Source of the DNA: Tigriopus japonicus | Lineage: Eukaryota > Arthropoda > Copepoda > Harpacticoida > Harpacticidae | Direction: 5' to 3' | NCBI GenBank assembly: GCA_010645155.1 | Contig: CM021315.1 | Span: 2,692,643-2,756,642, forward strand | DNA length: 64,000 nucleotides | Shown: in pieces, positions 1 through 11,791 of the stretch | How positions within the stretch are numbered: position 1 is the first letter of the stretch | Layout: every line of letters starts with the position of its first letter | Notes under the pieces: generated by a model | The model's input: only the letters and a program-made list of their open reading frames with translations | Database searches by the model: none | Told to the model about the DNA's origin: nothing | Position numbers and translations under genes: made by a program

Positions 1-160
1 ATTTATTTGCTCTTTTTTCGACATCTATTTGCTCTTTTTTGACATTTATTTGCACTTTCAACATTTTTCTGCACTTTGTTTTGCACTTTTGGGCACATTT
101 TTTTGCAACTTTTGGTAACTAAAAGGGTAAGATTATTTGCACTTTCTGCCCGTCCCTACT
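1..160 (-). repeat. Dispersed repeat, copy A (minus orientation)
   Basis: This T-rich segment carries spaced words such as TGCACTTT, GCAACTTTTGGTA and TTATTTGCACTTT and ends in GCCCGTCCCTA. Read as its reverse complement it matches 6399-6510 almost word for word and 29540-29690 more loosely. It is a moderately diverged interspersed family. I see no coding capacity or clear terminal repeats, so its class is unknown. Confidence 0.55.
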
Positions 161-508
161 CATTTGAATGGGTGCCATGCTTTAGCCAGAATATTGGTCC
201 CACTGCCAATCGAAAAGTGCTCTCAAAGATTCATTTCGACAAGAATTATTTCTTGTCAAAATCTTGGTGTCAGCTAGTGTTGAGAATGGAGCTCGATTTT
301 TTGCTATTTTGTGCCATATTGGTACAGTTAAGATTTTTGGGTTAAATGGCTTACCGTAACCAAATTTTTCAAAAATGCAAACACAAATAATTGTTTTTTA
401 TCACCATTGTCGTTAAAAAGGGTGAAACAGAACAAATGGCGGTTTTTTGGGAAGAAAAAAGTAGATCATCAACCTGTTTATTGTACAATCGTATCCCACA
501 CGACATCA

Positions 509-608
509 GAGGCTAGTTTTTTAAGCGCAAAGATCGATCTCAAGATCGAACTTACAGTACTAAAGTACGATCTTAAGATCGATCTTTGCGTCCTAAAAAA
601 CTAGCCTC
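509..608. repeat. 100-bp near-perfect palindrome (MITE-like)
   Basis: The left arm begins GAGGCTAGTTTTTTAAGCGC and the right arm ends with its complement ACTAGCCTC. Both arms carry AAGATCGATCT around a short centre near 558. The whole unit would fold into one long hairpin. It looks like a tiny foldback or MITE copy. No second copy was seen in this window. Confidence 0.6.
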
Positions 609-1384
609 AGTAGTCTAGAAATTTATGATTTAGTCTCTACCCTCGAGTGTATTTGTCTCAACCTTGTTTTTCCTTAAACTTGGCGCTTTCCTCATTATTG
701 CACATAAAGGGCTCTCTTAATTGATTGGCAAACGTTGATTTTGATGAGGGAAAATTCTCGTGGTTTTGAGGTCAAATCTTCTTGTCACAATAGCACTCAA
801 AATTATCACAATCGCATTTTTACAATCTGATATATTCAGTGTTCACTGCCTACTCTGACAAGTTCAAAAACTGTACTATTAGATTAGAAGTTATCTCCAG
901 ACAAGAATCACATCCTATGAGAAACGTACATTTCTAATGAGGGTGGTCCAAAACAACTGCGTGTCCTTTAATCACTTAACTTAAATTTGTAATGCGATTG
1001 ATCTAAAATTCTGAGCACAAGCCATTTGTCTCACATGACCAACTTACTATGCAAAGGCAAACACATTCTATCGATTTCAATTCAAAATGCCAAATTTACC
1101 CTAAACAAAGCCGTGAAATTGTGGAGTAGTTTTACAATATTTCTGTTGAATGACATTCTTTTTTGAGTGTTGTCACTATTTTTCAGCGAAACCCCAATAA
1201 TGTTGTCGATTAAGCGCAATTTTACTTGGATGCTTGCCTCCATTGACGATGATTAGAGGGTAATTATCAATTATTTCTTATCATTTTTACACGTGAATTG
1301 ACGACGGCAACATCTTTGTTTTGAAGCAAGCCCCCCACTCTAGTCCCTCGCAAGAAAGAGTGTCATTAAGAAAAGTATACTTCA

Positions 1385-3265
1385 ATGACTATGGTGTTAA
1401 AGTTATGTACCAGATTTGTTGTCGCAATAGCTTTGCTACTCGTCCCTATCACGACGCTCGGCGAATCACCCTTTTCCTGGGAGTGCGACTCGATTAAACA
1501 AACTTGCTCCAAGATTCTGACACTTCAATCCACGACGCCTTTAGATTTTATGGAATGTAAAATGACTTGCTCTGACGTCGGTACTCTGTGGCCACTGCCC
1601 ACCAACTTGGAATATCTCTCTAAAACACTCGCCACTTTCAGCCAAGTGGGTGACATAGGCATCTCCCGTTGTGACTGTGACGCATCAACCGAAAGATTAG
1701 TTGACGAATTTTTCAATGGCATCTTTCTTGAATACCTATGGGCCATGAGAGCTATTGATTCCGACATTCCAGCCGGTCCTTCTAGCCCAGATTCATCTAA
1801 AGTTGACGTCACAATCGTAGTGGAACAAACCTTGGAGCCCTTGACAACTCGCACAAACGAGTCCTACTCTTTGGTTATTGGATCAGATGGCAAGATTCCA
1901 CAGACGCTTGCAGTCGATATTCACGCTTCCACATACTTTGGTGCTCGACATGCCATGGAAACCTTATCACAATTGATCTCATGGAACACTCAGAAGGACC
2001 AATTTCAAATTCATGAACAAGTTTTCATTACCGACACCCCTTACCTGCCTCACCGAGGTATCTCTGTAGACACAGCCCGGCAATTTATCCCGGTTCAGTA
2101 TTTGAAAAAAGTTTTGGACGGCATGAGCTTTAACAAGCTGAATACCTTTCATTGGCATTTGAGTGACTCGCAAAGCTTTCCCGTCGAATTACCGTCGTTC
2201 CCACAAATGGCTCAGTACGGGGCTTATTACCAAAATGAGGTCTACACTGCAAATGACATCCTTGACTTGGTTGAATATGCTACTCTAAGAGGAATTCGAG
2301 TCATTCCCGAATTAGATGGACCAAGACATGCCGCCAATGGATGGCAATTTGGAGAACTCGAGGGTTTGGGTACTTTGGCTTTCTGTATCAATGATGATGA
2401 ACTCCGATGTCGGGGTGGAGTGTGTGGATTATTGAACCCAATTAATCCCAATCTGTATGTTGTACTGGAAGGCATTTTCCGTGACTTGCGACAGCTCATC
2501 CCCTCGGATCAGTTTCATTTAGGGGCAGACGAAGTCGTGTTCGATTGTTGGAATAAAAGTACGGAGATACAGACCTGGATGCAAGAGCAAGGAATGACTG
2601 GAACCAAAGACGATTTCTACGCTCTCTGGCAGTTGTATCAGACAAAAACTCTCCAAACCTTAATCAGGGCTAATGAAGGTCAGAAAATGAAGGCAACGGT
2701 CTGGACTAGTTCCTTGACGAAGCGAGACAACTTCGAAGAAGTCTTGCCCATTGAGGACTACGTAGTTCAGATTTGGACGAACCATGATGAGCCCACCGTA
2801 CTTAATCTTGTCAATAAGGGTTACGAAGTGATCTTGAGCCATGAAGACATGTACTATTTGGGATGTGGTCAGGGGAGTTGGGGTGATAAAGCACCAGCTC
2901 ATTGTGATCCTTTTAAGCAATGGCGAGACATTTATGATTTCGATCCGACAGACAACTATCTTGCCTTTGAGGGGAGTCAAGCCAATCGGCTGAAACAAAT
3001 TCTGGGAGCAGAACTGGGCATGTGGATGGAGCAAACCTATGGGCCAACATTAGAAGCTCAAATTTTCCCGCGATCAGCAGCCTTTGCCGAGCGCTTGTGG
3101 ACAAAACCCAGCTCGAATTGGACTCAGGCCGAGATTCGTTTTATTCATCAGCGCCAAAGAATTGTGGAACGTGGTGTCATTGCTGAAGCCGTTCAAATGT
3201 ATTGGTGCCACCAAAATGAAGGTCGATGCCGCGTGTTTGGAGATCCTAGCGTGCCAGAACCGTAG
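1385..3265 (+). CDS. Secreted beta-N-acetylglucosaminidase (GH20 hexosaminidase)
   Basis: The 626-residue product is a family 20 glycosidase that removes terminal GlcNAc from chitooligosaccharides, probably secreted. Residues 1 to about 26 form a signal peptide. A Cys-rich N-terminal segment (WEC...C...C...C...WPLP) matches the insect family. A GH20b-type region follows, with ASTYFGARHAMETLSQLI. The catalytic barrel contains FHWHLSDSQSFP, RGIRVIPELDGPRHA and HLGADEVVFDCW, in which Asp382 and Glu383 form the substrate-assisted catalytic pair. The C-terminal WCHQNEGRCRVFGD resembles the end of chitooligosaccharidolytic (group I) enzymes. Length is usual for the family and the frame is complete. 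A second in-frame Met lies at residue 3, and I chose the first. The gene has no intron here, which is unusual for an animal hexosaminidase and could mean retroposition. The alternative is a fused-lobes-type N-glycan hexosaminidase. Confidence 0.95.
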   Translation: MTMVLKLCTRFVVAIALLLVPITTLGESPFSWECDSIKQTCSKILTLQSTTPLDFMECKMTCSDVGTLWPLPTNLEYLSKTLATFSQVGDIGISRCDCDASTERLVDEFFNGIFLEYLWAMRAIDSDIPAGPSSPDSSKVDVTIVVEQTLEPLTTRTNESYSLVIGSDGKIPQTLAVDIHASTYFGARHAMETLSQLISWNTQKDQFQIHEQVFITDTPYLPHRGISVDTARQFIPVQYLKKVLDGMSFNKLNTFHWHLSDSQSFPVELPSFPQMAQYGAYYQNEVYTANDILDLVEYATLRGIRVIPELDGPRHAANGWQFGELEGLGTLAFCINDDELRCRGGVCGLLNPINPNLYVVLEGIFRDLRQLIPSDQFHLGADEVVFDCWNKSTEIQTWMQEQGMTGTKDDFYALWQLYQTKTLQTLIRANEGQKMKATVWTSSLTKRDNFEEVLPIEDYVVQIWTNHDEPTVLNLVNKGYEVILSHEDMYYLGCGQGSWGDKAPAHCDPFKQWRDIYDFDPTDNYLAFEGSQANRLKQILGAELGMWMEQTYGPTLEAQIFPRSAAFAERLWTKPSSNWTQAEIRFIHQRQRIVERGVIAEAVQMYWCHQNEGRCRVFGDPSVPEP

Positions 3266-3906
3266 AGTTGTCTTTCAGCAGGCACGCACTTTTTCACAAG
3301 TCTGTATTGCCCTGGATCACACATAAAATGATATTTTCCATGATGTCCCCAAGATTCAACTCCGAACAAACTGTTTTCGAAAAGATGCTAATGAACAAAA
3401 TGAAGGGGCAAAATTTGTGGTTAAATATGAAGCCATTCTAGAAAATAATGCTCTATCATACAAAGTTGTGCCTTCAAAAATTACTCATTAGGTAAGGTAC
3501 GAAAGCTTAAAGCTTGGCTTTAATTTAAGCCCAACTATTTGTTAAACTACACCAAGAAGTGTTAGTCATTTCATAGATGCACATACTCGAAACGTCTTGG
3601 GGAGAACTCATGACAGGTCAAAGGAAGAGTTGTGTTTGTGACTTTGAAGTTCGTCAAAACATGCCTGTATAAATGCATCATTATCAAGCTGTTTGACACT
3701 AACTTTTTGCTAACTCGATCACTTCAACATTGCTTTCTTTCATGGTTACTCGTATTTTTGCATTATCTACAAACAAGTACTTAAAACTACTCTTTCCTCC
3801 TCCAGGCGACAGATTTGGATTTGTGAGTAGTACTGTAAAAGAGATGAAATGGATGAAGTGCTTCGCATTTTTCGCCCACCATTTCAATTTCTGAGCTCCC
3901 GTTGCC

Positions 3907-3930
3907 CACTCACTCACTCACTCACTCACT
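3907..3930. repeat. (CACT)6 microsatellite
   Basis: Six perfect tandem CACT units, followed directly by AGGCTC. Confidence 0.9.
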
Positions 3931-6398
3931 AGGCTCTTAGCCACAGCCCATTTGTGTCTTGAGCCTTCGTAATATCTCTGGGTTGGAAGGTCTTTCATGA
4001 AAAATGACGAAAGGAGCAACATTTCTACCATTTGTTGGTGTTATTTGGTCCCGACAAGAGTGTATTGGGCGCATCACTCAGAAACTCGCGAAAAGGGCCC
4101 TTCCAAATGTGTGCTGCAAATTCAGTGGACGTATCTTATCTGTAGTTTCTTCGATCTTAATTTCCTTCTAACTAGCTAGGAAATGATTCAATCAAGCCTT
4201 TGCTTTGTTATTTCATTAACCGCCTTAGAGTTCCCGTCATGTATTCGAATATGTTGCAAGTCATGGAAAATCGGGCCGTGATGCTTCAAATTTTGAATGA
4301 GATTATGACTTCGGGTATTGTTTCAAGCGAAATATCCTCAGCCTAAGGTTTCAACGTTAAGGAGGGAAGTAGGGAGGAGTGCCTAATTGACAGGGCACTG
4401 CATCTCCCCTCGTTGCACAAGTCAAATTGGGCGGGTACAAGCCAATCGTTTGAGTCCTGTAACATGGTGGCTTAATTGGTGGGCCATTTTCAAAACCTAA
4501 ACGAAGTTTCGTTGTCGAATCTAGAACGGCGGCTCAAGAATAAAGTAAATTCCAAACTTCAATTCATTTAAGATTCCTATAACTAATTCTAAATTACTCT
4601 GTATTTTTGCACTTATTTCACAACTAATTATGTGCTTGCTTTGTGTTATTGCCATGATTGTTCCCTGATCACTCAAGATGACCTGGGCCTGGGCCATTCA
4701 ACCATGCAAGCAAGGACTTGATTACCAGATATTTCGAGGCTCACCCTGTACTTGGAATAAACTCCACGGACGGTTTAGTAGAAGCGCTCCAAGTATTTCA
4801 GGGCGGACAAACAATTGGCAGCCAATGAAGACATCATGCAAATTCAAAATTTGGAGCGATGATGATCCATTTGTTCAAATCGGGAGATCTTAATTCGTCA
4901 GACAATGAAGTAAACCACTTTTTCCTCATCGCCGAAGGTGAGTTATACCATAAGAACAGTTCGTTACTAGCATTTTTAGGGACTCCAAATCTATCTAATC
5001 GAATCTACTATGTTTTACCAAGGCCAGAATAATATTCTTCACTGAAATTTCTCACCTTTGGAGTTCCTAAGATGAGGAATAGTGGGCCCATTCATTTCCT
5101 ATGACATGTCAGTGTCAATTTTTCGAAGCAGATTGAAGCAAATGGACTATTTCTTGCCAGAAATTCCTTGAACTTTAAGTCATGAAATACAACCAAGTGC
5201 TGGCGTGAACAAAAAACTTAAAAAAACAAGTTGAAAAGCTACTTCCTTATAGGGTGTTTGATAATTTTTTTATCTTGAAAAACTGTATGTTTATGATGTG
5301 AAATTTTATTTACAATATGTTCACTCGTATCATGCCTATGGTGATCAAATGGGCAATTCTCATCAAAACTCAAAGCGAGCAAAAATGGGGAGAGTCTCGA
5401 AACTCCAAGAACAAGATATTTGCTATTGTCTTCCGGGTCATTTGCCTTCCAGATACAGTTCAATGTGGTCTTTTGCCGAAATTTGAACACGAGATCATTG
5501 TCCCTGCTACGTGCGCACATGTATCCGTACCATGGCATTGGTCGCTTGGTTGTTGCTTCCGCGATTTCTGGTCAGATTGAACAGGAAGTTTGGCTCGAGA
5601 TCGGTTAGGGCTTGGCGGTGAAATCATCTAACCACCTAAGGCAAACCCTCGCCTGGAGTTCCTCGCGACCGCAATAATTTACAAGTGTTTTCTTGACGTC
5701 GTCCATCCAGGTAAAAAGGTTCGCACAAGACGTAGCACTCAAGCTGGCTAGCATCGTCTATCGATAATATCCCTTCAGCAAATCGATCATTGTGATACCC
5801 TGTTCATGACGCCTATGTGTACCTTTGATTTCATGATAGCTAGGAGGCAGATTACTAGTTCGGGGAACAATATGAGTGTCTCCTTTTTTAATTTATTTAT
5901 TTAAAAGATTGAGAATTCTCATTTAGCTTCTTGCTTGCAAACGAGCAAAATAACGACGAGTTGTTACCCTTGCCTATTTTGACCAAGAGACCAAGAAAAA
6001 TAATAAGGTCCATTTTCTAGCATAGCTGAAGAAACGCTCAAAAAATAGAAAGACTTCTGGAAACATATCGACAGATGGTGAGGAAAGTCGAAAGATGTGC
6101 TAATTTTATTCACCTTTATTCCGGATCCTACAAAACGATGGAAATAAGAATGGTCGACCGATAAATGAATGGATGGTATTTACGGATTAAATCCGCGTAC
6201 AAGACGTTTTCTTTCAAAACCATTTGCTTTTGCCACGATGTTACAACATTACCTTATTATTTTGATTTTAAATCATGACTTCTTAAGAGTTATCAAGACA
6301 AGCAAAACAAGATTTAGCAAAAGTTTAATCCAATTCTTGTTGAGATTTTACTCTCCACTTTGTGTTCCTCCTCGTTCTAGTCATGTTCGTTTCTAATC

Positions 6399-6510
6399 AA
6401 TAGGGACGGGCAAAAAGTGCAAATAATCGGGCTTTTAGCTACCAAAAGTTGCACAAAACCAGCCCAAAATCGCAGAAAAGTGCAGAAGAAGGTTGAAATG
6501 GCAAATAAAA
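6399..6510 (+). repeat. Dispersed repeat, copy B (plus orientation)
   Basis: It starts TAGGGACGGGCAAAAAGTGC and continues through AAAAGTTGCACAAAACC and CGCAGAAAAGTGCAGAAG. This is the reverse complement of the repeat at 1-160 and is related to the reverse complement of 29540-29690. Class unknown. Confidence 0.55.
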
Positions 6511-9043
6511 CATATTTCTCACACAAAAAGTCCTAGATACTTTCTTGTCTTCCCATTTTTAAATCTTGGGCCGGTGTTTAGGTATTGATAACTTGATTGA
6601 TATTGATATTGTTAACCAAAAAATATGTTAGCCTACAATGGAAATTTTGAGGATTTCGAAAAGAAATGGTCAAAGAAACGTGGGCCAAAATATTTTTTTG
6701 TAAGTTTTGAACAAGCTTAATGGAAAAGGTTAACAAAATGGTAAGAAGATCCATCCACTCAATTTGTGTATACAATAAAAGCTGGAAATAAAAATAGTCG
6801 ATATAAAGATAACTTGATTTTTTTTTAAATGATACAAATGGTGCCAAAGTAACGATGTCACACTAGTACGGGAATGAAACATAATGGTATTAAAAGAAGA
6901 GGTATCATGTGCAATATTAGGTCTAATCCAATTCGTTGCACCGAAAACTGTGGAGAACCGAAGTTTTTCTTGATTAGAGGCCCCTTCTGAGGAATCGTCT
7001 CATGCTCATCTCCAAACGACAAATCCCACAAAGTCCATTGTTGAACTTTAAATGCGACCTGGACAATTTCTTGCCCTCCATTCTATACGAACTTTTTGTG
7101 CATGGTTACTCCAGCACACTACATGACCAATTTTTCATACGTAGAGTACAAGGCTTTAGCCGTTCCTCGAAAAAAGGAACGGATGGCAGTTCCGATTCTT
7201 TTTCCAAACATCAGGAACGCGATACTCACGAATTCCTTTTCAAGAAAAGGAATAGCGTTACAAATTACTCGCTACAAAAGTACTTTCTATGCCCAAAAAG
7301 GCCAGTTTTTAGGAGCTTTGCCGCTTTTTTATGTGGCGTTTTAATGAAATTGCTCCAATATTACATAGCATTATAAGAGAATTAGATTATATTTGCCAAA
7401 TCACCAAAATAGAAAACGTTTCCTTTGTCGACTTCTCCAATAAAATTAATAACATTTAAATAACCTAATCCTCCATTGCGAGTTAGGGTTATATCAAGGG
7501 AGCAGAAAAATTTCGAGATCTTGAGCGATTTCCCTGGAAAATTTTATTTTGTTAGTAGATATTTTGCTCTTTTTCTACGTTTTTAACTTATTCCAATTTT
7601 TCATGGATTTTCAGAAAAAAACCTTCAACCTTTTGAAATTTAAGATTTATAATTGAATTCTTGCTTTTCTCTATTTTTAAAATACAATTGTTTGTGGGAA
7701 GAGACTATTTAAAAACATTCCCTCCTTCAAGAAGATCCTTATAAATTCCCCTCCGAGTATTTGAAATGCATCCTAAAATCATGAATTTTTATCTGTTTGA
7801 ACTATTTCAACTTTTCCTCCGTCTTTTTGTGCCATTTTCAACTATTTAGACAAAAAGCCAACTAAAGGGTACATCCTTAAAGATATATCCTTTCTTCTTT
7901 GTTCCATTCATTCCATATTGAAATATCGATAAATATTTGAATATCGAAACATTTTTTCTCCTATTAAAGGCAAAGCAATAGTATGCTTCAAATATTGGCA
8001 ATAGTTGCTGGTTTGGATTTTTGAACATATTTCTTTAAAAAAGTCAATTATCGACTTTTAAAAACGATAAAAAACAGTTAATTTTGAAAAAGTACCGAGT
8101 AGTTTTTGAGTTTTTCTGTAGTTACAATTACAGTGTTTTTGAAATATTATGGTGTTACAGTTCTTTTTGCGATTGCTGTATTTATGTTACATGTACTTTC
8201 GTTACAACTGCCGTGGTAGAATATTTCTAGGGTTACGAAAATTTCACATCTTAAACCGGAAGGAGGCAACACAAAAAATGTGAATTGATCAAGGATTATA
8301 TTACATCAAGTTCTAAAGAAAGTAAGGCGTGCACTTCATTTTGGGATGTTGGACCATCATGTCAGAACTACCAAATGCACGGAGTAGTACGGCATGCAGT
8401 GTTCATCTAATCAGAAATATGAGCTCATTACAGTTTGACAAAAACATTCACACACTCGCCAAAAAAACCAAGATACGCTTCAAACTATCGTACGGAGGAA
8501 GGAAGTGCCTTCTGTGCGTGCATGCGCGTCAATACCCACCGTCCTTATGGTAGTTCTTGCGAATGGCATCGCCTTCTATTGTGTCTTGTAAGCAATACCT
8601 TCAACAGTAAGTACAGTTCGCCCATACGAACATAGCCGAACACTCAAGCCTTCGTCGCACTTTCAAGGCGTAAGATGACCTCGCCCTTGTCACTCAGGGG
8701 ATTTGTTTGTTGCTTCAATTCCCAATCGAGAGCGAGGGTGTCTTCGAAGAAAATCGCCGTCTGTTAGGATGGGTGATTCGTTATTTTGACGGGGGTAAAA
8801 AATCTCAATCCATCCGTATGAGCGTATTTCCCGGACCCACACACATGCACACAACTCTGAATTTGACCCGGCCCTGTTTGAAAGAACGAAATCTGAGTTC
8901 AGGACCGGTGGTGATGGTGTGACCAAGAGCGAATGGCTTCTTCTGGGATTGTGTTGCTGGCTTCTTGGTGTTGTTCAAGTAAGATAAGCGAGAGAATCCC
9001 GATCCAATGCCTGACTACCGACCATTCTTCCGAAAGATGTCGG

Positions 9044-9080
9044 TATAAATATGAACGAAGCAATCATGAATGACATCAGT
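9044..9080 (+). promoter_or_regulatory. TATA box and initiator of the first cuticle gene
   Basis: TATAAAT at 9044-9050 is followed by an arthropod-type initiator, TCAGT, at 9076-9080. The spacing of about 30 bases suits TBP-directed initiation. The predicted 5' UTR is about 65 bases, ending at the ATG at 9143. TATA-Inr promoters are common on highly expressed cuticle genes. Confidence 0.65.
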
Positions 9081-9142
9081 ATTAACCGATCAGACTAAAA
9101 GTCAAGTATTCAACCCTCCTCCTCCAGTACTCAACAATTACA

Positions 9143-9630
9143 ATGAAGGTAAGAGTTTCTTATTGGCTCAACTAATGTCAAGGTGTGTCCAACACACACC
9201 ACAATGAGCTGCCCGTGAAAAAAAGGCCTAAGTAATTCCACCTTTGTTTGATCCATTCATTGCGTAGGTCTTCTTTGGTGTTCTTGCTTTGGCCGTTGCC
9301 GCCGCAATGGCTGACAATCCTCCCCCCTCGTACAACCAACCCTCCACATACCAAGAGCCCAGCTACGGGCCCGCCCAATACAACTTTGATTGGAACGTGA
9401 AGGACGATTACTCTGGCAACAATTATGGTCAGCAAGAGGAGCGCAATGGCGACAAGACCTCGGGCTCATACTACGTGAACCTTCCTGATGGTCGTCTTCA
9501 AAAGGTCACATACACCGTCGACGGTTATGGTGGATATCAAGCTGAGGTCACCTACGAAGGTGAGGCCAAATATCCCGAGGCCAAGCCCTACCAACCCGCT
9601 ACCCCCGCTGCCACTTACCAATCTTACTAG
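9143..9630 (+). CDS. RR-type cuticle protein (chitin-binding)
   Basis: Two exons, 9143-9148 and 9268-9630, joined across a phase-0 GT-AG intron (GTAAGA...GCGTAG), give a 122-residue protein. Exon 1 encodes only Met-Lys. This split inside the signal peptide is typical of arthropod cuticle-protein genes. The signal peptide runs to about MAVAAAMA. The mature part has a short PPPSYNQPS lead, then an RR extended consensus: YNFDWNVKDDYSGNNYG, QEERNGDKTSGSYYVNLPDG, RLQKVTYTVDGYGGYQAEV and TYEGEAKYPE, and a Pro/Ala/Tyr-rich tail. Such proteins bind chitin in the exoskeleton. The promoter (9044-9080) and an AATAAA at 9763 bracket the gene. A start further downstream in exon 2 would lose the signal peptide and is less likely. 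Confidence 0.93.
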
Positions 9631-9762
9631 AGACACGTGGGCGATGGGTTACCTAGAACATGCGCTGGACGCTAGTCATCGAACCATTTGAGTGCGATCA
9701 AATTGAACTTTCCATGATCTAGTCCTTTATTTTGTGTGGCACGTTGTGATTTAGCCGCAATG

Positions 9763-9768
9763 AATAAA
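9763..9768 (+). promoter_or_regulatory. Polyadenylation signal AATAAA
   Basis: AATAAA lies 133 bases after the cuticle-protein stop codon, within an AT-rich run (AATAAAAATAATATTT). It is the best candidate for the 3' end of that transcript. Confidence 0.6.
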
Positions 9769-10498
9769 AATAATATTTATCAAGCAAAAGTGTGAAGGTT
9801 TCTTTGAAGTGTAAAAGGTATACTCAATGAGAAGGAGGAGGTTCAAGGCAATATTGTTGTACAAGTACGACAGGATCACACCTGGATCATGCCTTGCTTT
9901 CTGCCGTTCCCGCATTTCTTTGAGGAGGCCAAACCTAATAAAGAGTCTCAATAACTTGATTAAGACCGGAGAATAGTGGCAGCACACGTTTTCATCGGAG
10001 GAAGTAAACGTCTATATCACCTTCTCGTGCATTGTCTGAGGAATAGAGAAATGAAACAAGCCAACTTTACACACCTAAGAAATGATGGTGCAAACAAAGA
10101 TTACGTCAAAAGTCTCGGATGTGTTCTTCATACGAACGCACAAATCTTGCATTCACAGTACTTGTTGGTTGGTTCTGATTAAAGATCAAGAGTGCTTCTG
10201 GTTCGTCTTTGAGAAGTTTGCATGGATGATAAGGGATAAACAGACACACAATGGATACGTTTCTACGAATACTCGTGCTTGCCAAGGTTATCTTGAAACG
10301 ACTTTACCCTGTTAAGTGTTGCTCGTTTTACTTTGCCATGTTGCTATTCGCGCGATGTGTTTCCCTTGTTACCTAATGGAACTCAAGTTATCATTTAATC
10401 AAGGTATTTTGAAGCACACACTCACCATGGGTAAAAACAAAAATGAGTAAAAATCTGGGTAGTCGTATTTTGCTCTCACTTCAGCCACACCTTCGAAT
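9769..10498. other. Spacer between the two cuticle genes
   Basis: About 730 bases with only short, featureless open frames. I could not identify a TATA box as clear as that of the first cuticle gene. Confidence 0.5.
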
Positions 10499-11791
10499 AT
10501 GGTAAGTCTTTTTGTAAGGTGCCAATGGTTCGAAACAAAATATCACATTTCTTCACTTGATTTGCAGTACTTCTTTGGAATTGGGCTCTGTCTTCTGATT
10601 GAATTCTTAATTCTGGTCGTTGAAGGCGATTTCCGAATAGCACGTGAAGTACCTTATCCATTGGCTAGCAAATCTCAATTGGAGCCTCTGGAGTCATCAT
10701 TCCACGGAGGAGTGTCTCTTCAAGATCAGCTACAAGTATGGAATTACAACACTCGTTTAGACCCAAACCGACACTTTCAAAAGCTACATATCTCCAAAGG
10801 ACGTGGGTTTTCACCTTCACAACCGCAAATTGAATTCCCAAGAAAACTCACTCATCATCTTTTGACATCATTAAACGGAGAGCTCTTTAGACAAGAAAAT
10901 GTCCAAACCAGCTCACTTCAACCGAGTCCAAACTTATTGTCTTTAAACGTCCGCGAAGCTGGTGCAACTGAACGCAAGCCCGAAAATGATAATCCAACAA
11001 GTGCCAGTCATCTTGACTCAACCTTAACCTCTCCATGGATTACAAATGATCTCCAAAGTGCAGATGATTCCGCCATACTTGAGCAACATCCCCAATCCCG
11101 CGTGATCAGGAATCTCAACTACTGGAACCATAACCCTGACTTTTCAGTGCCTTCGTTCCCATTTGAACATGTTCCAGATTATCCAAAATCTACAGCACCT
11201 TCGAACAGACAGGTATCGAAGAGACTTCCAGGCCTTGAAGGGCCCCGAAACATTGTCAATTTGCGGTCTCTTGGATGGCCCTCTCAGGCCCCTATTGGAC
11301 CAACGACTTACCATTTGCCACATCAAGTTTTGTCCTTAAAGTCCCAGGGTTATAACTCTCCCAACGAAGGTAGATTAATAGGGACTTCCCGGCCTCTACG
11401 TAATCGAGGTCTCCGGTATGGTGAGAAAATTAGCCCTCACTTGTCATCGCCTTCAACTCGACAAGGGACGTTATTTTCTTCAGCCCAACCACCACGACGA
11501 AACCCCTCAAAATTGAGCGGTGTCAGAAATACCTCACCCAGATTGCTGAGTGGACCTCGGTTAGAAGCCTCGCTTCCATTATCAGGAACAAGACCAACTA
11601 ATTTACTGGGCGAGTCTGGCTCATCTCACTCTTTTGAATACGAAGTCATTGATCCTGCTAGTGGAAGTGCCTTTGGTCATCAAGAGTCGACTGAAGAGGG
11701 ATTCACGTCAGGATTTTATTTTGTGGACTTGCCGGGGGAGAGTTTCCAAAAGGTGTCTTATTTCAAACCAAGGTCTGTTACGATTCTTTGA
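10499..11791 (+). CDS. Large cuticle-like protein with a C-terminal, apparently truncated RR domain
   Basis: Exon 1 is just the ATG at 10499-10501. A 66-bp phase-0 intron (GTAAGT...TTTGCAG) follows, and exon 2 starts at 10568, giving about 408 residues. The intron is a multiple of three without a stop, so an unspliced reading is also open, but splicing restores a clean signal peptide (MYFFGIGLCLLIEFLILVVEG). Residues 22 to about 355 are a low-complexity, Ser/Pro/Asn/Arg-rich region without recognised domains. The last 55 residues begin an RR consensus: SHSFEYEVIDPASGSAFGHQ, STEEGFTSGFYFVDLPGE, SFQKVSYF. The expected GYxAxV end is missing, and the frame closes at KPRSVTIL. The downstream +1 frame reads FDATFKANAIQSR, so a frameshift or natural truncation is possible. 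A probable structural protein of cuticle or related matrix, in tandem with 9143-9630. Confidence 0.75.
   Translation: MVSLFVRCQWFETKYHISSLDLQYFFGIGLCLLIEFLILVVEGDFRIAREVPYPLASKSQLEPLESSFHGGVSLQDQLQVWNYNTRLDPNRHFQKLHISKGRGFSPSQPQIEFPRKLTHHLLTSLNGELFRQENVQTSSLQPSPNLLSLNVREAGATERKPENDNPTSASHLDSTLTSPWITNDLQSADDSAILEQHPQSRVIRNLNYWNHNPDFSVPSFPFEHVPDYPKSTAPSNRQVSKRLPGLEGPRNIVNLRSLGWPSQAPIGPTTYHLPHQVLSLKSQGYNSPNEGRLIGTSRPLRNRGLRYGEKISPHLSSPSTRQGTLFSSAQPPRRNPSKLSGVRNTSPRLLSGPRLEASLPLSGTRPTNLLGESGSSHSFEYEVIDPASGSAFGHQESTEEGFTSGFYFVDLPGESFQKVSYFKPRSVTIL

Larger units (their letters stand above)
1..1384. other. AT-rich 5' flank without a recognisable gene
   Basis: Low-complexity, T-rich DNA precedes the hexosaminidase gene. 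Short open frames are present, but none has a domain, signal peptide or splice context I can defend. The stretch holds one copy of a dispersed repeat at its left edge and a 100-bp palindrome at 509-608, both listed separately. No clear TATA box was identified immediately upstream of the ATG at 1385. Confidence 0.6.
3266..9042. other. Intergenic DNA between hexosaminidase and cuticle genes
   Basis: About 5.8 kb of mostly AT-rich sequence. The short open frames here (for example 5317-5580 and 7002-7376) lack motifs, splice context or composition that would mark them as genes. Recognisable contents are a (CACT)6 microsatellite at 3907-3930 and a repeat copy at 6399-6510. I see nothing else to name. 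Confidence 0.6.
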
